A stretch of DNA of 64,000 nt from CAVOGJ01 sp963700865 (GTDB lineage: Bacteria > Planctomycetota > Planctomycetia > Pirellulales > Pirellulaceae): the NCBI GenBank assembly GCA_963700865.1, contig CAVOZC010000009.1, forward strand, positions 58,374-122,373, read 5' to 3'. Under the pieces are notes generated by a model. That model saw nothing but the letters and a program-made list of their open reading frames with translations, was not told the DNA's origin and ran no database searches. Position numbers and translations under genes: made by a program. Positions 56,290 to 64,000 of this stretch are shown piece after piece. Numbering within the stretch: position 1 is the stretch's first letter; each line of letters begins with the position of its first letter.

Positions 56290-58593
56290 TTACTCGTCGT
56301 CCAGGCCACAGTCCAGGGAATCCTCAAAATTAAGGATCACTGCTGAGGCCAAGTTAGTCCCGTACGCGTCAGCTTCTCCGGTGCCACCGTTGAGGGTTGC
56401 TCCGTTCGTGAACATGCAGTCCACGACGCAGACCTGATCATCGTGGGCTCCGGCCAGCACGAGCAATTTCTCTCCATAGACATTGTGGATTTCGATCTCG
56501 TCATTCTCGCTTTGAGTATCCACACGAAGCTGGCCGTCGACCGTCACATCGATGATGGTGACCGTATCGTTGCCAGCCCCCGTGATGACACGCAAGTCAC
56601 TACCAAAGTAGCTGTCGCGGATCAGCACGTCATCGTCACGGAGTCCCGTGTTGATCAACGCCCTGCCTCCGACGTAGCTGTTTTCGATCGAGATCGTATC
56701 GCGTTCCAGGCTGCCATCAATTCTCAATTGTTGACCGATCGAAACCGATTCCCCCTTGAACGAATTGCTGCCGAGAAGCACATTGTCGCGGCCCCAGCCG
56801 GAATTGATCGTGACGTTCTTGCCGACCGAGGTAAAGTCGATGGTCAGCAAGTCATCCTGATCGCCCATGGTCGTGCGAAGATTCCGGCCGATCGAAATCG
56901 CTTCGGAATCACTGCTTGCCCCAAGTAGCGCTGGCATTGAATCGCCATAGAGCGTTTCCTCGTTTACTCCAAGGTACAGGTTGTCATTGCCGCCGTCGGT
57001 GTCCACGTTCATGTCGCGGCCCACCCGCAAATTCCCGATCCCGTAGTAACCCCCATACCCACCCTCTTGCTCTCCCGTTTCCACGGGAAAGCCGGCGATA
57101 TAGACGTTGTCGTCATGCCAGCCGGTACGGATGGTGAGGTTCTGTCCCACGTCAACCTGGTAGAAGACGGAGCTTCCGTCTCCCTCCGACGAGGAATTGC
57201 CTCCCTGATGGTTGTTCCCGCGAAGATCGCCAATGAGAAGTTCATCGGTGCCGGCACCGGTATCAATCAGGAGATTACGCTCCACTTGCAAAACGCCCTC
57301 AACCCGTGGCAACCACCAGGCATCGCTTACCTCGCCGAGCGTGCCACCAATCTGCACACCATCATCGTCGGCCTGGGCCAGCACGAACATGTCGCGCCCC
57401 ACGTAGACGTTGTATTCCGCGTACGGCTGGCCATCCAAGCCGAAACTGGCCGTCGGGAAATCGAACGAGCCCGTGGGCGTGACGCCGATGTAGGCCAGGT
57501 CGTCTTGATTACCAAGGTCGATCGTCAGATTGTTGTCCACCGAGACTCCACCGGCGATTTCAAAAACGAATCCGAACCCTTCGCCGAGAAAACTCGGATC
57601 GATTTCAGAGAGATCGATTTCGAACAGTCGCTCGCCGCCAACAAAGCTGATATCGTCACCATCGCCAGCGCTCAGTAGCGCATTCCGACCGACCGAGACG
57701 GCGGCGGAGAAATCAAATTCCCCCAAATCGCCGAAGAAGTCATCGATGCCCAAAAACGGATAATCGAAAAGTACCACATCAATGACCGCGCCGGTGCCAA
57801 AAAATAAATTGTCCTCCCCGATGTTGCTCGTGATGATCGCATCACGTCCAATCTCCGCTCCGCCGACGTAGATCAAATCATCCGAGGACTCGCCGGAGAT
57901 GCGCAGGTCACGTCCCACTTCGACGGGATCGGTGAGCGTACTAATGACTTGCCCAATGATGTCCAGACCGCCGTCGTCTCCCGGCAGACCACCAAAGCGG
58001 AAATCACCCAAATCACCCAGATCAATTTGGTCAAGGGCGTCGAGAATTGCCAACAGGGTGCCGCCGCCACCGATAATCACGGTGTCATTCAGACCAAAAC
58101 CCGTGTCGATCTTCAGGTCTCGGCCGATTTCGGCTCCGATGACGAGCACGGTGTCTCGGCCACCATTGGTGTAGATGTTGAGATCCCGCGAAATTACCGC
58201 CGGACCGAAAGACACATCCGTTGTTCCCAACAAGCCCTCGACCTCCAGTCCGCTGATGCTGCCTCCCAGCAAAAAGGCATCGTCGCCACCCCGCAGAATC
58301 GCCGTCACGTCGCGGGTCACGCCACTGATCAGTTTGACGTCAAAATCAACTCCGAAGAGCGACGTGGACATGTCGGCATCTTCGATCGCCGTATCGATGC
58401 CAACCAGCGCCAGATCGCCGTTTACTTGAAACGCTGCCACAAAGTTGTCTTGGCTGTCGCCGCTAATCGTCAGGGAACCACCCGCCAGCGTCGCAGCGAC
58501 ACTCCCCGCCAGCATTTTGCGGTCCTCCAGGTGGTCAACGGAAAAATCAATGAAATCGTGCCTCGTACCCCTGCGTTTCACATTGCGAATCAT
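56290..58593 (-). CDS. Exported acidic repeat protein with LEDR-type N-terminus
   Basis: The ATG at 58593 has GGAGA 7 bases upstream and gives 767 residues; an ATG ten codons earlier lacks one. The protein starts MIRNVKRRGTRHDFIDFSVD and then LEDRKMLAGSVAA, the conserved N-terminal motif of large planctomycete surface proteins. The rest is at least 15 repeats of about 30-45 residues built as VGRDLxIxTxxGxDxVxIGG, for example IGRDLKIDTGFGLNDTVIIGG, VSVGRNALLSAGDGDDISFV and VERNLLIDTGAGTDELLIGD. It is rich in Asp and Gly and probably forms a beta-helix that may bind Ca2+. A sigma-54-like promoter precedes it. Confidence 0.8.
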   Translation of the reverse strand: MIRNVKRRGTRHDFIDFSVDHLEDRKMLAGSVAATLAGGSLTISGDSQDNFVAAFQVNGDLALVGIDTAIEDADMSTSLFGVDFDVKLISGVTRDVTAILRGGDDAFLLGGSISGLEVEGLLGTTDVSFGPAVISRDLNIYTNGGRDTVLVIGAEIGRDLKIDTGFGLNDTVIIGGGGTLLAILDALDQIDLGDLGDFRFGGLPGDDGGLDIIGQVISTLTDPVEVGRDLRISGESSDDLIYVGGAEIGRDAIITSNIGEDNLFFGTGAVIDVVLFDYPFLGIDDFFGDLGEFDFSAAVSVGRNALLSAGDGDDISFVGGERLFEIDLSEIDPSFLGEGFGFVFEIAGGVSVDNNLTIDLGNQDDLAYIGVTPTGSFDFPTASFGLDGQPYAEYNVYVGRDMFVLAQADDDGVQIGGTLGEVSDAWWLPRVEGVLQVERNLLIDTGAGTDELLIGDLRGNNHQGGNSSSEGDGSSVFYQVDVGQNLTIRTGWHDDNVYIAGFPVETGEQEGGYGGYYGIGNLRVGRDMNVDTDGGNDNLYLGVNEETLYGDSMPALLGASSDSEAISIGRNLRTTMGDQDDLLTIDFTSVGKNVTINSGWGRDNVLLGSNSFKGESVSIGQQLRIDGSLERDTISIENSYVGGRALINTGLRDDDVLIRDSYFGSDLRVITGAGNDTVTIIDVTVDGQLRVDTQSENDEIEIHNVYGEKLLVLAGAHDDQVCVVDCMFTNGATLNGGTGEADAYGTNLASAVILNFEDSLDCGLDDE

Positions 58594-58686
58594 GGCTCGT
58601 CTCCAGCTAGGCGTGAAGTTCATCGGAAGAAGCGAGTTCGGAAAGGCGTTGTCCTATCCGTATGTTCATTTGGCATTGTGATTGAA

Positions 58687-58702
58687 AGCAAAACCAGTGC
58701 CA
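58687..58702 (-). promoter_or_regulatory. Sigma-54-like promoter of the surface-protein gene
   Basis: On the minus strand TGGCACTGGTTTTGCT matches TGGCACG-N4-TTGCW at every fixed position except the seventh base (T for G), with GG and GC correctly spaced. Transcription would begin near 58676, leaving a leader of about 80 bases before the start at 58593. Confidence 0.55.
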
Positions 58703-59157
58703 ACTTAGTTTGAAAATTTTTGCCATCATTCTTTAACAGAAATCATCAGGAGTATCCGCGAATCGTCCGGGATCGCGATCGTTTTCACTTGACAACACGC
58801 GTGACAACCGTGACCACGGCGACTGTGCGAACGGGCACGGCCTGCGGGATCGTCATCCGTTGGGCAACCCGCTCGGGCAAGGGCATGTATCTCGAATTGC
58901 AACAGTCGATGCCGGGGAATGGCGCTGGGACGACGTCCCCTGGTGTTCGCAGCCACGCCACGAGAGCCCACGCTGGCGCAGCTCACGTGAGTGGGCCCTC
59001 GTTCTACGGGGTTGACATCCTGCTCCCTGGGATGCTGCTGGCCTGGCGGCTTGTGCGGGGGAATTCCATGCGACACAATTGAGCCGCGAGGCCCCAACGC
59101 CGCTCCGATTCCGGTGCACATGAGAGGCATTCGACAGAACTCAAAGGACTTCCGATC
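58703..59157. other. Divergent intergenic region
   Basis: About 450 bases between the surface-protein gene and the DUF937 gene. The left part is AT-rich (58709-58745), the rest GC-rich without a supported gene. Frames on the plus strand (58720-59082) lack any family feature. Confidence 0.45.
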
Positions 59158-59742
59158 ATGAGTGATTTATTGCAGTTGTTACAGCAGAGTCTCGGCGAAG
59201 AAGGCATATCGAAACTGAGCCAAAGAATTGGGGCCGATCCGCAGGCAACGAGGAGTGCCATTGGTGCGGCGCTGCCGGCGCTCGTGGGCGGGTTGAGCCG
59301 CCAAGGCGACTCGGCCGAGGGAGCAGCCGGGCTATTGCAGTTGCTGGACCGCGACGGGGATGGCAATATCCTCGACGATGTCCAAGGTTTCCTGGGAGGC
59401 GGTCAAGCTGCCTCGGCCAGCAACCTGCTCGGGCAGGTGATGGGAGGTCACGAACAACGGGTCCAACACGGCGTCAGCAAGGCTTCCGGCTTGGACGGGG
59501 CAACCGTCCAGCAATTGCTTAGTCTACTCGCGCCGATGGTGCTGGGAGCACTCGCCAAGCAAAAAACAACGCACGGCCTGGATAGCGGTGGGCTCAAGGA
59601 TTTCCTCGGCAAGGAGCGAGTCTCGGTGGAGCAAAAAACAGGGGGCATGATCGGCAAATTGCTGGACCAGGATGGCGACGGCGATTTTGATCTCAGCGAT
59701 GTGGCAAAGTTGGCGGTCGGCCAGTTGTTCGGCAAGAAATAG
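59158..59742 (+). CDS. DUF937 family protein with two Asp-rich loops
   Basis: A 194-residue protein, MSDLLQLLQQSLGEEGISKL. QRIGADPQATRSAIGAALPA, LLSLLAPMVLGALAKQ and the glycine-rich ends are typical of DUF937. Two segments, LLDRDGDGNILDDVQGFL and LLDQDGDGDFDLSDVAKLA, look like EF-hand-type DxDxDG calcium loops. No signal peptide. The function is unknown. Two hairpins follow before the kinase gene. Confidence 0.88.
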   Translation: MSDLLQLLQQSLGEEGISKLSQRIGADPQATRSAIGAALPALVGGLSRQGDSAEGAAGLLQLLDRDGDGNILDDVQGFLGGGQAASASNLLGQVMGGHEQRVQHGVSKASGLDGATVQQLLSLLAPMVLGALAKQKTTHGLDSGGLKDFLGKERVSVEQKTGGMIGKLLDQDGDGDFDLSDVAKLAVGQLFGKK

Positions 59743-59787
59743 CCACGCGCCACAATCCCCAGGGGCACTCAAAATCCAGACGGCGGT

Positions 59788-59810
59788 GGTGGGGGCATCC
59801 TGCCCCCACC
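59788..59810. terminator. GC-rich hairpin after the DUF937 gene
   Basis: GGTGGGGGCA and TGCCCCCACC form a perfect 10-base-pair stem around TCC, 45 bases after the DUF937 stop. No T-run. Confidence 0.45.
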
Positions 59811-59852
59811 CCACATTCGAGGCTGCGGCTGGGATCCGGCCCATCTTCTCGT

Positions 59853-59875
59853 GACTGGGGCACTTGGCCCCAGTC
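59853..59875. terminator. Second GC-rich hairpin before the PfkB gene
   Basis: GACTGGGGC and GCCCCAGTC form a perfect 9-base-pair stem around ACTTG, 42 bases after the first hairpin. No T-run. It shares the GGGGC/GCCCC theme of several hairpins in this window. Confidence 0.45.
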
Positions 59876-59934
59876 CTTGATTTCGGGCCGTGCACCTGGC
59901 CACGAGGCGAAGCGCACAACCATCGATCCCTACC

Positions 59935-61152
59935 ATGGCCTTCGCATCCGTGACGCAACGTCAGCCTGAGATCGTGGTGGCTGGCCACATCTGCCTCGAC
60001 GTGATTCCTCAATTCGTGGACGACGCGGCGGTCGGTCGAGTGACATTAAGTGCTGGGCGCTTGGTTCGCGTCGGCCCATCCCTGCAGGTGACCGGGGGTG
60101 CCGTCGCAAATACGGGTCTCGCCTTGCACAAATTGGGCATACCGACTCGCCTGATCGCCAAGCTTGGCGACGATTCCTACGGCCATCGGGTCCTCGAAAT
60201 CTTGAAGGGATATGACGATCCGTTGCTGTTCGATACGATGATCGTTGATGAAGCGGACGCGACCAGCTACACGATTGTCATCAGCCCGCCGGGGACCGAT
60301 CGCATCTTTCTCCACTGTTCGGGTGCGAATGATACATTCGCCGCCAAGGACTTGCGCTGGGAGCAGATCGGCGGCGCCCGCCTATTCCATTTCGGTTACC
60401 CGCCGCTGATGCGTCGTATCTACGAGGATGAGGGGGCAGAGCTATCAAGCATCTTTGCGCTTGCCAAATCCCGAAAAGTCATGACATCGCTGGACATGTC
60501 CGCGGTGGACCCGCTTTCCGAGGCAGGAAGCGTGGATTGGGAGGCGTGGCTGAGGCATGTATTGCCCATGGTGGATGTGTTTCTGCCCAGCCTCGACGAA
60601 CTTGTCTTTATGCTGGACCGAAAGCGATCCGAGCCCGCAGGTCATCCGCCGGATCCGGCCGATCCGATCGACGCTCCGCGACTTGCGCTGCTTTCCTTTC
60701 GCTGTTTGGAAATGGGAGCAACGATCGTCGCGATCAAACTCGGTGATCAGGGATTATATTTGCGGACGGCGTCCCACGCTGCGAGGTTTGCCCCGCTCCT
60801 TACGGACGGGCCGAGCGATCCGTCTGCCTGGAGCGGCCGCGAGATATGGAGTCCCTGCTATCGGGCGGAGTTCCGCGGCGCGACCGGCGCCGGCGATTGT
60901 ACTATCGCCGGTTTCCTGGCATCTTTCCTGAGGGGCCATTCACCGACGGACGTTATCAACGCGGCGGTCGCGGTGGGTGCATGCAGTGTGGAAGCCCCAG
61001 ATGCAACCGGCGGCATTGTGCCCTGGCACCAAGTCCAGCAGCGGCTGGACGCCGGTTGGTCGAAGCATGATGCGGTCCCGCCACTGCCGGGATGGCGATA
61101 TCAGCCGGCTGCGCAAGTCTGGTTGGGCCCCGACGATCCAGGTACCGGCTGA
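59935..61152 (+). CDS. PfkB-family carbohydrate kinase
   Basis: A 405-residue kinase; the ATG at 59935 is chosen because the family sequence begins with EIVVAGHICLDVIPQ a few residues later. VTGGAVANTGLALHKLGIPT and RLIAKLGDDSYGHRVL are the N-terminal signature region, and RGATGAGDCTIAGFLASFL is the C-terminal PfkB signature with the catalytic Asp. The SMDMSAVDP and LPSLDELVFML segments fit. It phosphorylates a sugar or nucleoside in the cytoplasm; the substrate is not evident. It is longer than the usual 300-330 residues because of inserts and a C-terminal extension. Confidence 0.9.
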   Translation: MAFASVTQRQPEIVVAGHICLDVIPQFVDDAAVGRVTLSAGRLVRVGPSLQVTGGAVANTGLALHKLGIPTRLIAKLGDDSYGHRVLEILKGYDDPLLFDTMIVDEADATSYTIVISPPGTDRIFLHCSGANDTFAAKDLRWEQIGGARLFHFGYPPLMRRIYEDEGAELSSIFALAKSRKVMTSLDMSAVDPLSEAGSVDWEAWLRHVLPMVDVFLPSLDELVFMLDRKRSEPAGHPPDPADPIDAPRLALLSFRCLEMGATIVAIKLGDQGLYLRTASHAARFAPLLTDGPSDPSAWSGREIWSPCYRAEFRGATGAGDCTIAGFLASFLRGHSPTDVINAAVAVGACSVEAPDATGGIVPWHQVQQRLDAGWSKHDAVPPLPGWRYQPAAQVWLGPDDPGTG

Positions 61153-61347
61153 GACCCCGACTGATTTGGAGGAAACAGTGACTTTACACCCCGCTCCCCT
61201 GTGTGTGGGATCGGCCTTCATCGGCAATGCGTGCGCGGTGCTTGGAACGCCCCGCTCGTGTTCGCGACTTGTCGTCGATCGTGTAACGTTCACGCCTCTT
61301 GCCGGTCGGCTTCGCAAAAATGAACTCTCCTCGAATAGGGTTGCGGT

Positions 61348-62472
61348 ATGGACGGCATCGTGTGGGCGGGAATCAAGATCGGCGGCGGGCTGGTGGTCCT
61401 GATCGCCGGCGGCGAATTGCTGGTACGTGGCGCATCCGCGCTCGCTGCCGCGCTGCGCATTTCGCCCCTGGTGATCGGCCTGACCGTCGTGGCCTTCGGC
61501 ACTAGTGCACCGGAGCTGGCCGTATCCCTGCAAGCGGCACTCGCCGGGAGCCCCGATCTGGCCGTGGGCAATGTGGTCGGCAGCAATATTTGCAACATCC
61601 TGCTGATTCTGGGCATCTCCGCGATGATCGTGCCGCTGGTGGTTTCGAGCCAGCTCGTGCGCTCGGATGTGCCTATTATGATCGTCTCTTCGCTACTCGT
61701 CCTTGTCTTCGGTTGGGATGGGAGGATCAGCCGGGGGCATGGTCTGGTGCTGTTTGCCGGCATCATGGGATATGTCTGGTGGTGCCTGCGCCAGAGCCGC
61801 CGCGAAAGCCGCGAAGTGCAGGTCGAATTTGCCCAGCAGTGGTCGGTGGACGCACCCTCATCACGGACGGTGTGGTGGCAGATCGCATCCATGCTCGTCG
61901 GCTTGATGTTGCTCGGCATCGGCTCCCGGTTGCTGATCGATGGTGCCGTGCTGATTGCCACTCGCCTGGGCATCAGCCAATTGGTCATTGGCCTGACGAT
62001 TGTGGCGATCGGTACCTCGCTACCGGAAGTCGTCACCTCCGTCGTCGCCGCGATACGTGGCGAACGGGATATCGCCGTGGGCAATATCGTCGGCAGCAAT
62101 ATTTTCAACATTCTCTGCGTGCTGGGTCTGACGAGTGCCATCGCACCCGCGGGCGTAGCGATCAGCCCGGAGGCGCTGGCGTTCGATATTCCGGTGATGA
62201 TCGTCGTGGCCATCGCCTGCTTGCCGATCTTTTCCAGCGGACACGTGATTGCCCGCTGGGAAGGCGGTTTGTTCGTATTTTATTACGTGGCCTATACGAT
62301 CTATCTCGTCCTGCACGCGACAGGGAGCGACCTGCGGCAGGCCTTTTCAGATGTGATGACGTACTTTGTCATTCCCCTGTCGATCATTACGTTGATCACC
62401 ACCGTCTGGCGAGGCTTTCGCCAACCCCATACGACAAACGCAGCGGGTGAGGCAGGACGAAACCAAGACTAG
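61348..62472 (+). CDS. Calcium/sodium antiporter (CaCA superfamily)
   Basis: A 374-residue membrane protein with about ten helices. The two alpha repeats are clear: VIGLTVVAFGTSAPELAVSL followed by NVVGSNICNILLILG, and VIGLTIVAIGTSLPEVVTSV followed by NIVGSNIFNILCVLG. The GTSxPE Glu residues bind the ions. It exchanges Ca2+ against Na+ (or K+/Na+) across the cytoplasmic membrane. The frame is intact, and the start at 61348 begins directly with the first helix. The 195 bases before it hold no gene. Confidence 0.95.
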   Translation: MDGIVWAGIKIGGGLVVLIAGGELLVRGASALAAALRISPLVIGLTVVAFGTSAPELAVSLQAALAGSPDLAVGNVVGSNICNILLILGISAMIVPLVVSSQLVRSDVPIMIVSSLLVLVFGWDGRISRGHGLVLFAGIMGYVWWCLRQSRRESREVQVEFAQQWSVDAPSSRTVWWQIASMLVGLMLLGIGSRLLIDGAVLIATRLGISQLVIGLTIVAIGTSLPEVVTSVVAAIRGERDIAVGNIVGSNIFNILCVLGLTSAIAPAGVAISPEALAFDIPVMIVVAIACLPIFSSGHVIARWEGGLFVFYYVAYTIYLVLHATGSDLRQAFSDVMTYFVIPLSIITLITTVWRGFRQPHTTNAAGEAGRNQD

Positions 62473-62492
62473 CGTCCCGCAGAGGCCGGGGG

Positions 62493-63464
62493 CTACGGAT
62501 TTGCGAAGCCATGTGACACCAGGAGCAGGTCTTCGTCCTGGACGAGCCCGATACCGGGCGCGTGGAGTTTGAACTCGCTGCCGTGGTCAAGCGGATTGTC
62601 TTCTTTGACTTTGAGGCAATTGGTAAACGTTCCGGCGGGCGTGATCAGTATCGCATCGATATCAACGATACGGGCGCGATCCATGGCGACCGCGGGGGCG
62701 AGTTCTTGATAGAACGCCGCACCCATCATCGGTTCCCCCGGCATCATCATGCCGGCCCGGGCGTTATTCACTCCATTGAGCCACGCCCCGGCGTGGGAGA
62801 CCACCTGCCCATCGCGATACATATCGACCTCTTCGCCGAAATAAAAGACACTCTTCGTTTCGGGGCAAATCGCGAAGAAGTTTCTTGATACCTCGACCAC
62901 TTGATCATCGTTCGTCTCTCGCTCTTCGACGACTCTCGTCTCGACGTTACCGATCTTTCTGGTCTCGTCGAGTACGAGGATGGTCAGCCTCACGGAATGG
63001 TCGCCCTCCTTGCCCTCGAGGACCAGCCGATAGCCGGGTTCCAGCACGAAGTACTTGTTTTTGCCGCGGGTGACGAGCTGACGTTGATCGATACCAAACG
63101 TCGCCTGATATTCCAGCTCGCGATCCTCGGCGTCGTATTCTTCCTCCGCCCCGTCCTCCTCCGCATCCGGGCCTTCCTCGGACTTGCTCAGTAGGTTACC
63201 GTCGGCGGAGAATGAGACATCGAATTCGCGACCGTCACGCCGCATCTCGATTTCATACGTCCTTTCATTCTTCTTGGAGAACTCGCTGATATCCACAAGT
63301 TGACCAGCTTGGACTTCCGCGAGAATCGCTTGCTTCACCAAAGGCGGAACCTCCGTCAGTGCGACTTTTTTTTCTCCCGCCACGCAACCCCCCCGAGCCA
63401 CCGCAAGAAGGAGGATGAACCGAGCCCACGCGACGAAGATGCCGTGTTCCGTCGTCGGAAACAT
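62493..63464 (-). CDS. Exported PepSY-like domain protein
   Basis: A 323-residue protein from the ATG at 63464, MFPTTEHGIFVAWARFILLLAV; the frame is open far upstream without protein features. A signal-like segment ends at RGGCVAG, but the lipobox is poor. EVPPLVKQAILAEVQAGQLVDI then SKKNERTYEIEMRRDGREFD is a PepSY-like fold, followed by a strongly acidic linker (EEGPDAEEDGAEEEYDAEDRE). The C-terminal domain (YFVLEPGYRLVLEG, FYFGEEVDMYRDGQVV, PAGTFTNCLKVKE) is beta-rich and resembles other planctomycete proteins of unknown function. It converges on the antiporter gene, 20 bases apart. Confidence 0.75.
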   Translation of the reverse strand: MFPTTEHGIFVAWARFILLLAVARGGCVAGEKKVALTEVPPLVKQAILAEVQAGQLVDISEFSKKNERTYEIEMRRDGREFDVSFSADGNLLSKSEEGPDAEEDGAEEEYDAEDRELEYQATFGIDQRQLVTRGKNKYFVLEPGYRLVLEGKEGDHSVRLTILVLDETRKIGNVETRVVEERETNDDQVVEVSRNFFAICPETKSVFYFGEEVDMYRDGQVVSHAGAWLNGVNNARAGMMMPGEPMMGAAFYQELAPAVAMDRARIVDIDAILITPAGTFTNCLKVKEDNPLDHGSEFKLHAPGIGLVQDEDLLLVSHGFANP

Positions 63465-63698
63465 GAGGAAAATTCCGTATATTATTTTTGCTGTGCTGAG
63501 AGCCCGCCGATGCCGGCCCACGGCAGGATTGTAACACCTGCACCGCATGACACCATCGTACCTGTGCCCCTTGTTCGACATGGTCCCGTCGATTCCACTG
63601 TCAATTGTTGCAGTCGACTTCATCATCCGCTCGGTTGTGGAGTCCACGGCCGCTTGACTTGCTAGTTGCCACATTTTGTCCCACCAGGAGCTGCCGTC

Positions 63699-64000
63699 GT
63701 GGATGCACCCCGCTACCCATCGCTCTACCAGATCAATACGCGGGTGTGGCTTAACGAGTTGTCCCGCAAGGTGAGGAGGCCGGTTACGTTGGACGACATT
63801 TCCGACGCCGAGCTGGATCATCTCGTCGGACTTGGTTTCCACTGGGTCTGGCTGCTGAGTGTCTGGCGGACAGGTCCGGCCGCCCAGCGGGTGTCGCGGA
63901 ATCATCCGACGTGGCGGCGGGAGTTTCAAGGCACCTTGACGGACCTTCGCGAGGAAGATGTGGTCGGCTCGGGATTTGCGATCGCCGACTATGCCGTGCC
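63699..64000 (+). CDS. Start of an alpha-amylase family (GH13) protein
   Basis: A GTG at 63699 with AGGAG 6 bases before it opens a frame that runs off the window. VDAPRYPSLYQINTRVWLNE is the first strand of the GH13 barrel (YQINTRVWL), and ISDAELDHLVGLGFHWVWLL with SVWRTGPAAQRVSRNHPTW follows the usual order up to the FAIADY segment. About 100 residues are visible; the catalytic residues lie beyond the edge. It should act on alpha-glucans or sucrose-like sugars. Confidence 0.85.
   Translation, partial: MDAPRYPSLYQINTRVWLNELSRKVRRPVTLDDISDAELDHLVGLGFHWVWLLSVWRTGPAAQRVSRNHPTWRREFQGTLTDLREEDVVGSGFAIADYAV

Noticed and set aside
60988..61002. Further copy of the AAGCCCCAGATGC part of the tandem repeat
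   Set aside because: The match is about 13 bases and lies within conserved codons of the PfkB gene, so chance is the better explanation.
1..64000. tRNA, rRNA, insertion sequences and prophage genes
   Set aside because: No transposase or integrase motif, no rRNA-like stretch and no convincing tRNA cloverleaf was found on reading both strands by eye; a covariance-model search would be needed to exclude small RNAs.

Overview
The window looks like a chromosomal segment of a planctomycete, probably of the Pirellulales type. The grounds are an ECF sigma factor translationally coupled to a Ser/Thr kinase with a C-terminal propeller, PEP-CTERM anchored proteins, a surface protein with the planctomycete N-terminal LEDRKMLA motif, a Tat-exported Gfo/Idh/MocA protein, secreted proteases and many proteins of unknown function. 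Composition is moderately GC-rich by eye. I see no rRNA, tRNA, CRISPR array, transposase or phage gene.

Layout. 1-2215 (minus): FAD oxidoreductase, DUF1365 protein and the first codons of a third gene, a lipid-modification cluster. 2456-7118 (plus): a membrane-anchored hypothetical protein, an FMN reductase, galactose mutarotase and an alkaline phosphatase. 7158-12712: ankyrin protein, Tat-exported oxidoreductase, sugar isomerase-like TIM barrel and ABC exporter. 13323-17899: ECF sigma factor, kinase, ribbon-helix-helix protein and secreted trypsin-like protease. 18102-22819: PAP2 phosphatase, secreted MsrB, a decayed sigma factor, two PEP-CTERM genes facing each other (one decayed) and a lipoprotein. 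23377-26322 (minus): DUF1254/DUF1214 protein, a GNAT relic, a VOC protein and a zinc-ribbon protein. 26970-30332: a tricorn-type protease. 30358-36555 (minus): epimerase, a 1343-residue membrane protein and a TMEM175-type channel. 37009-42569: a GDPD-like PEP-CTERM protein, then HtrA, a sensor kinase and a sigma-54 activator. 42621-49086 (minus): GH78 rhamnosidase, HEAT protein, SpoIIAA-like protein, VOC protein, ATP-grasp ligase and zinc peptidase. 49481-55440: an SbcD/SbcC-like pair, a zinc-ribbon protein, a PolX-like HhH protein and UspA. 55457-58593 (minus): Pcm and the LEDR surface protein. 59158-64000: DUF937, PfkB kinase, Na+/Ca2+ antiporter, PepSY-like protein (minus) and the start of a GH13 enzyme.

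The best integrated signal is at 38214-42569. A sequence matching the sigma-54 consensus at every defined position (GG/GC spacing 10) lies 52 bases before htrA, and a membrane histidine kinase and an NtrC-type activator follow. This suggests an envelope-stress circuit. A second sigma-54-like site (one mismatch) precedes the surface protein at 56290-58593.

Main caveat: at least 19 single-base frameshifts interrupt 13 otherwise well-kept genes, many in short runs of G, C or T. Correcting each by one base restores a whole number of codons and family-typical lengths. I therefore treat these genes as probably intact and the frameshifts as likely sequence errors, and give each with its full span.
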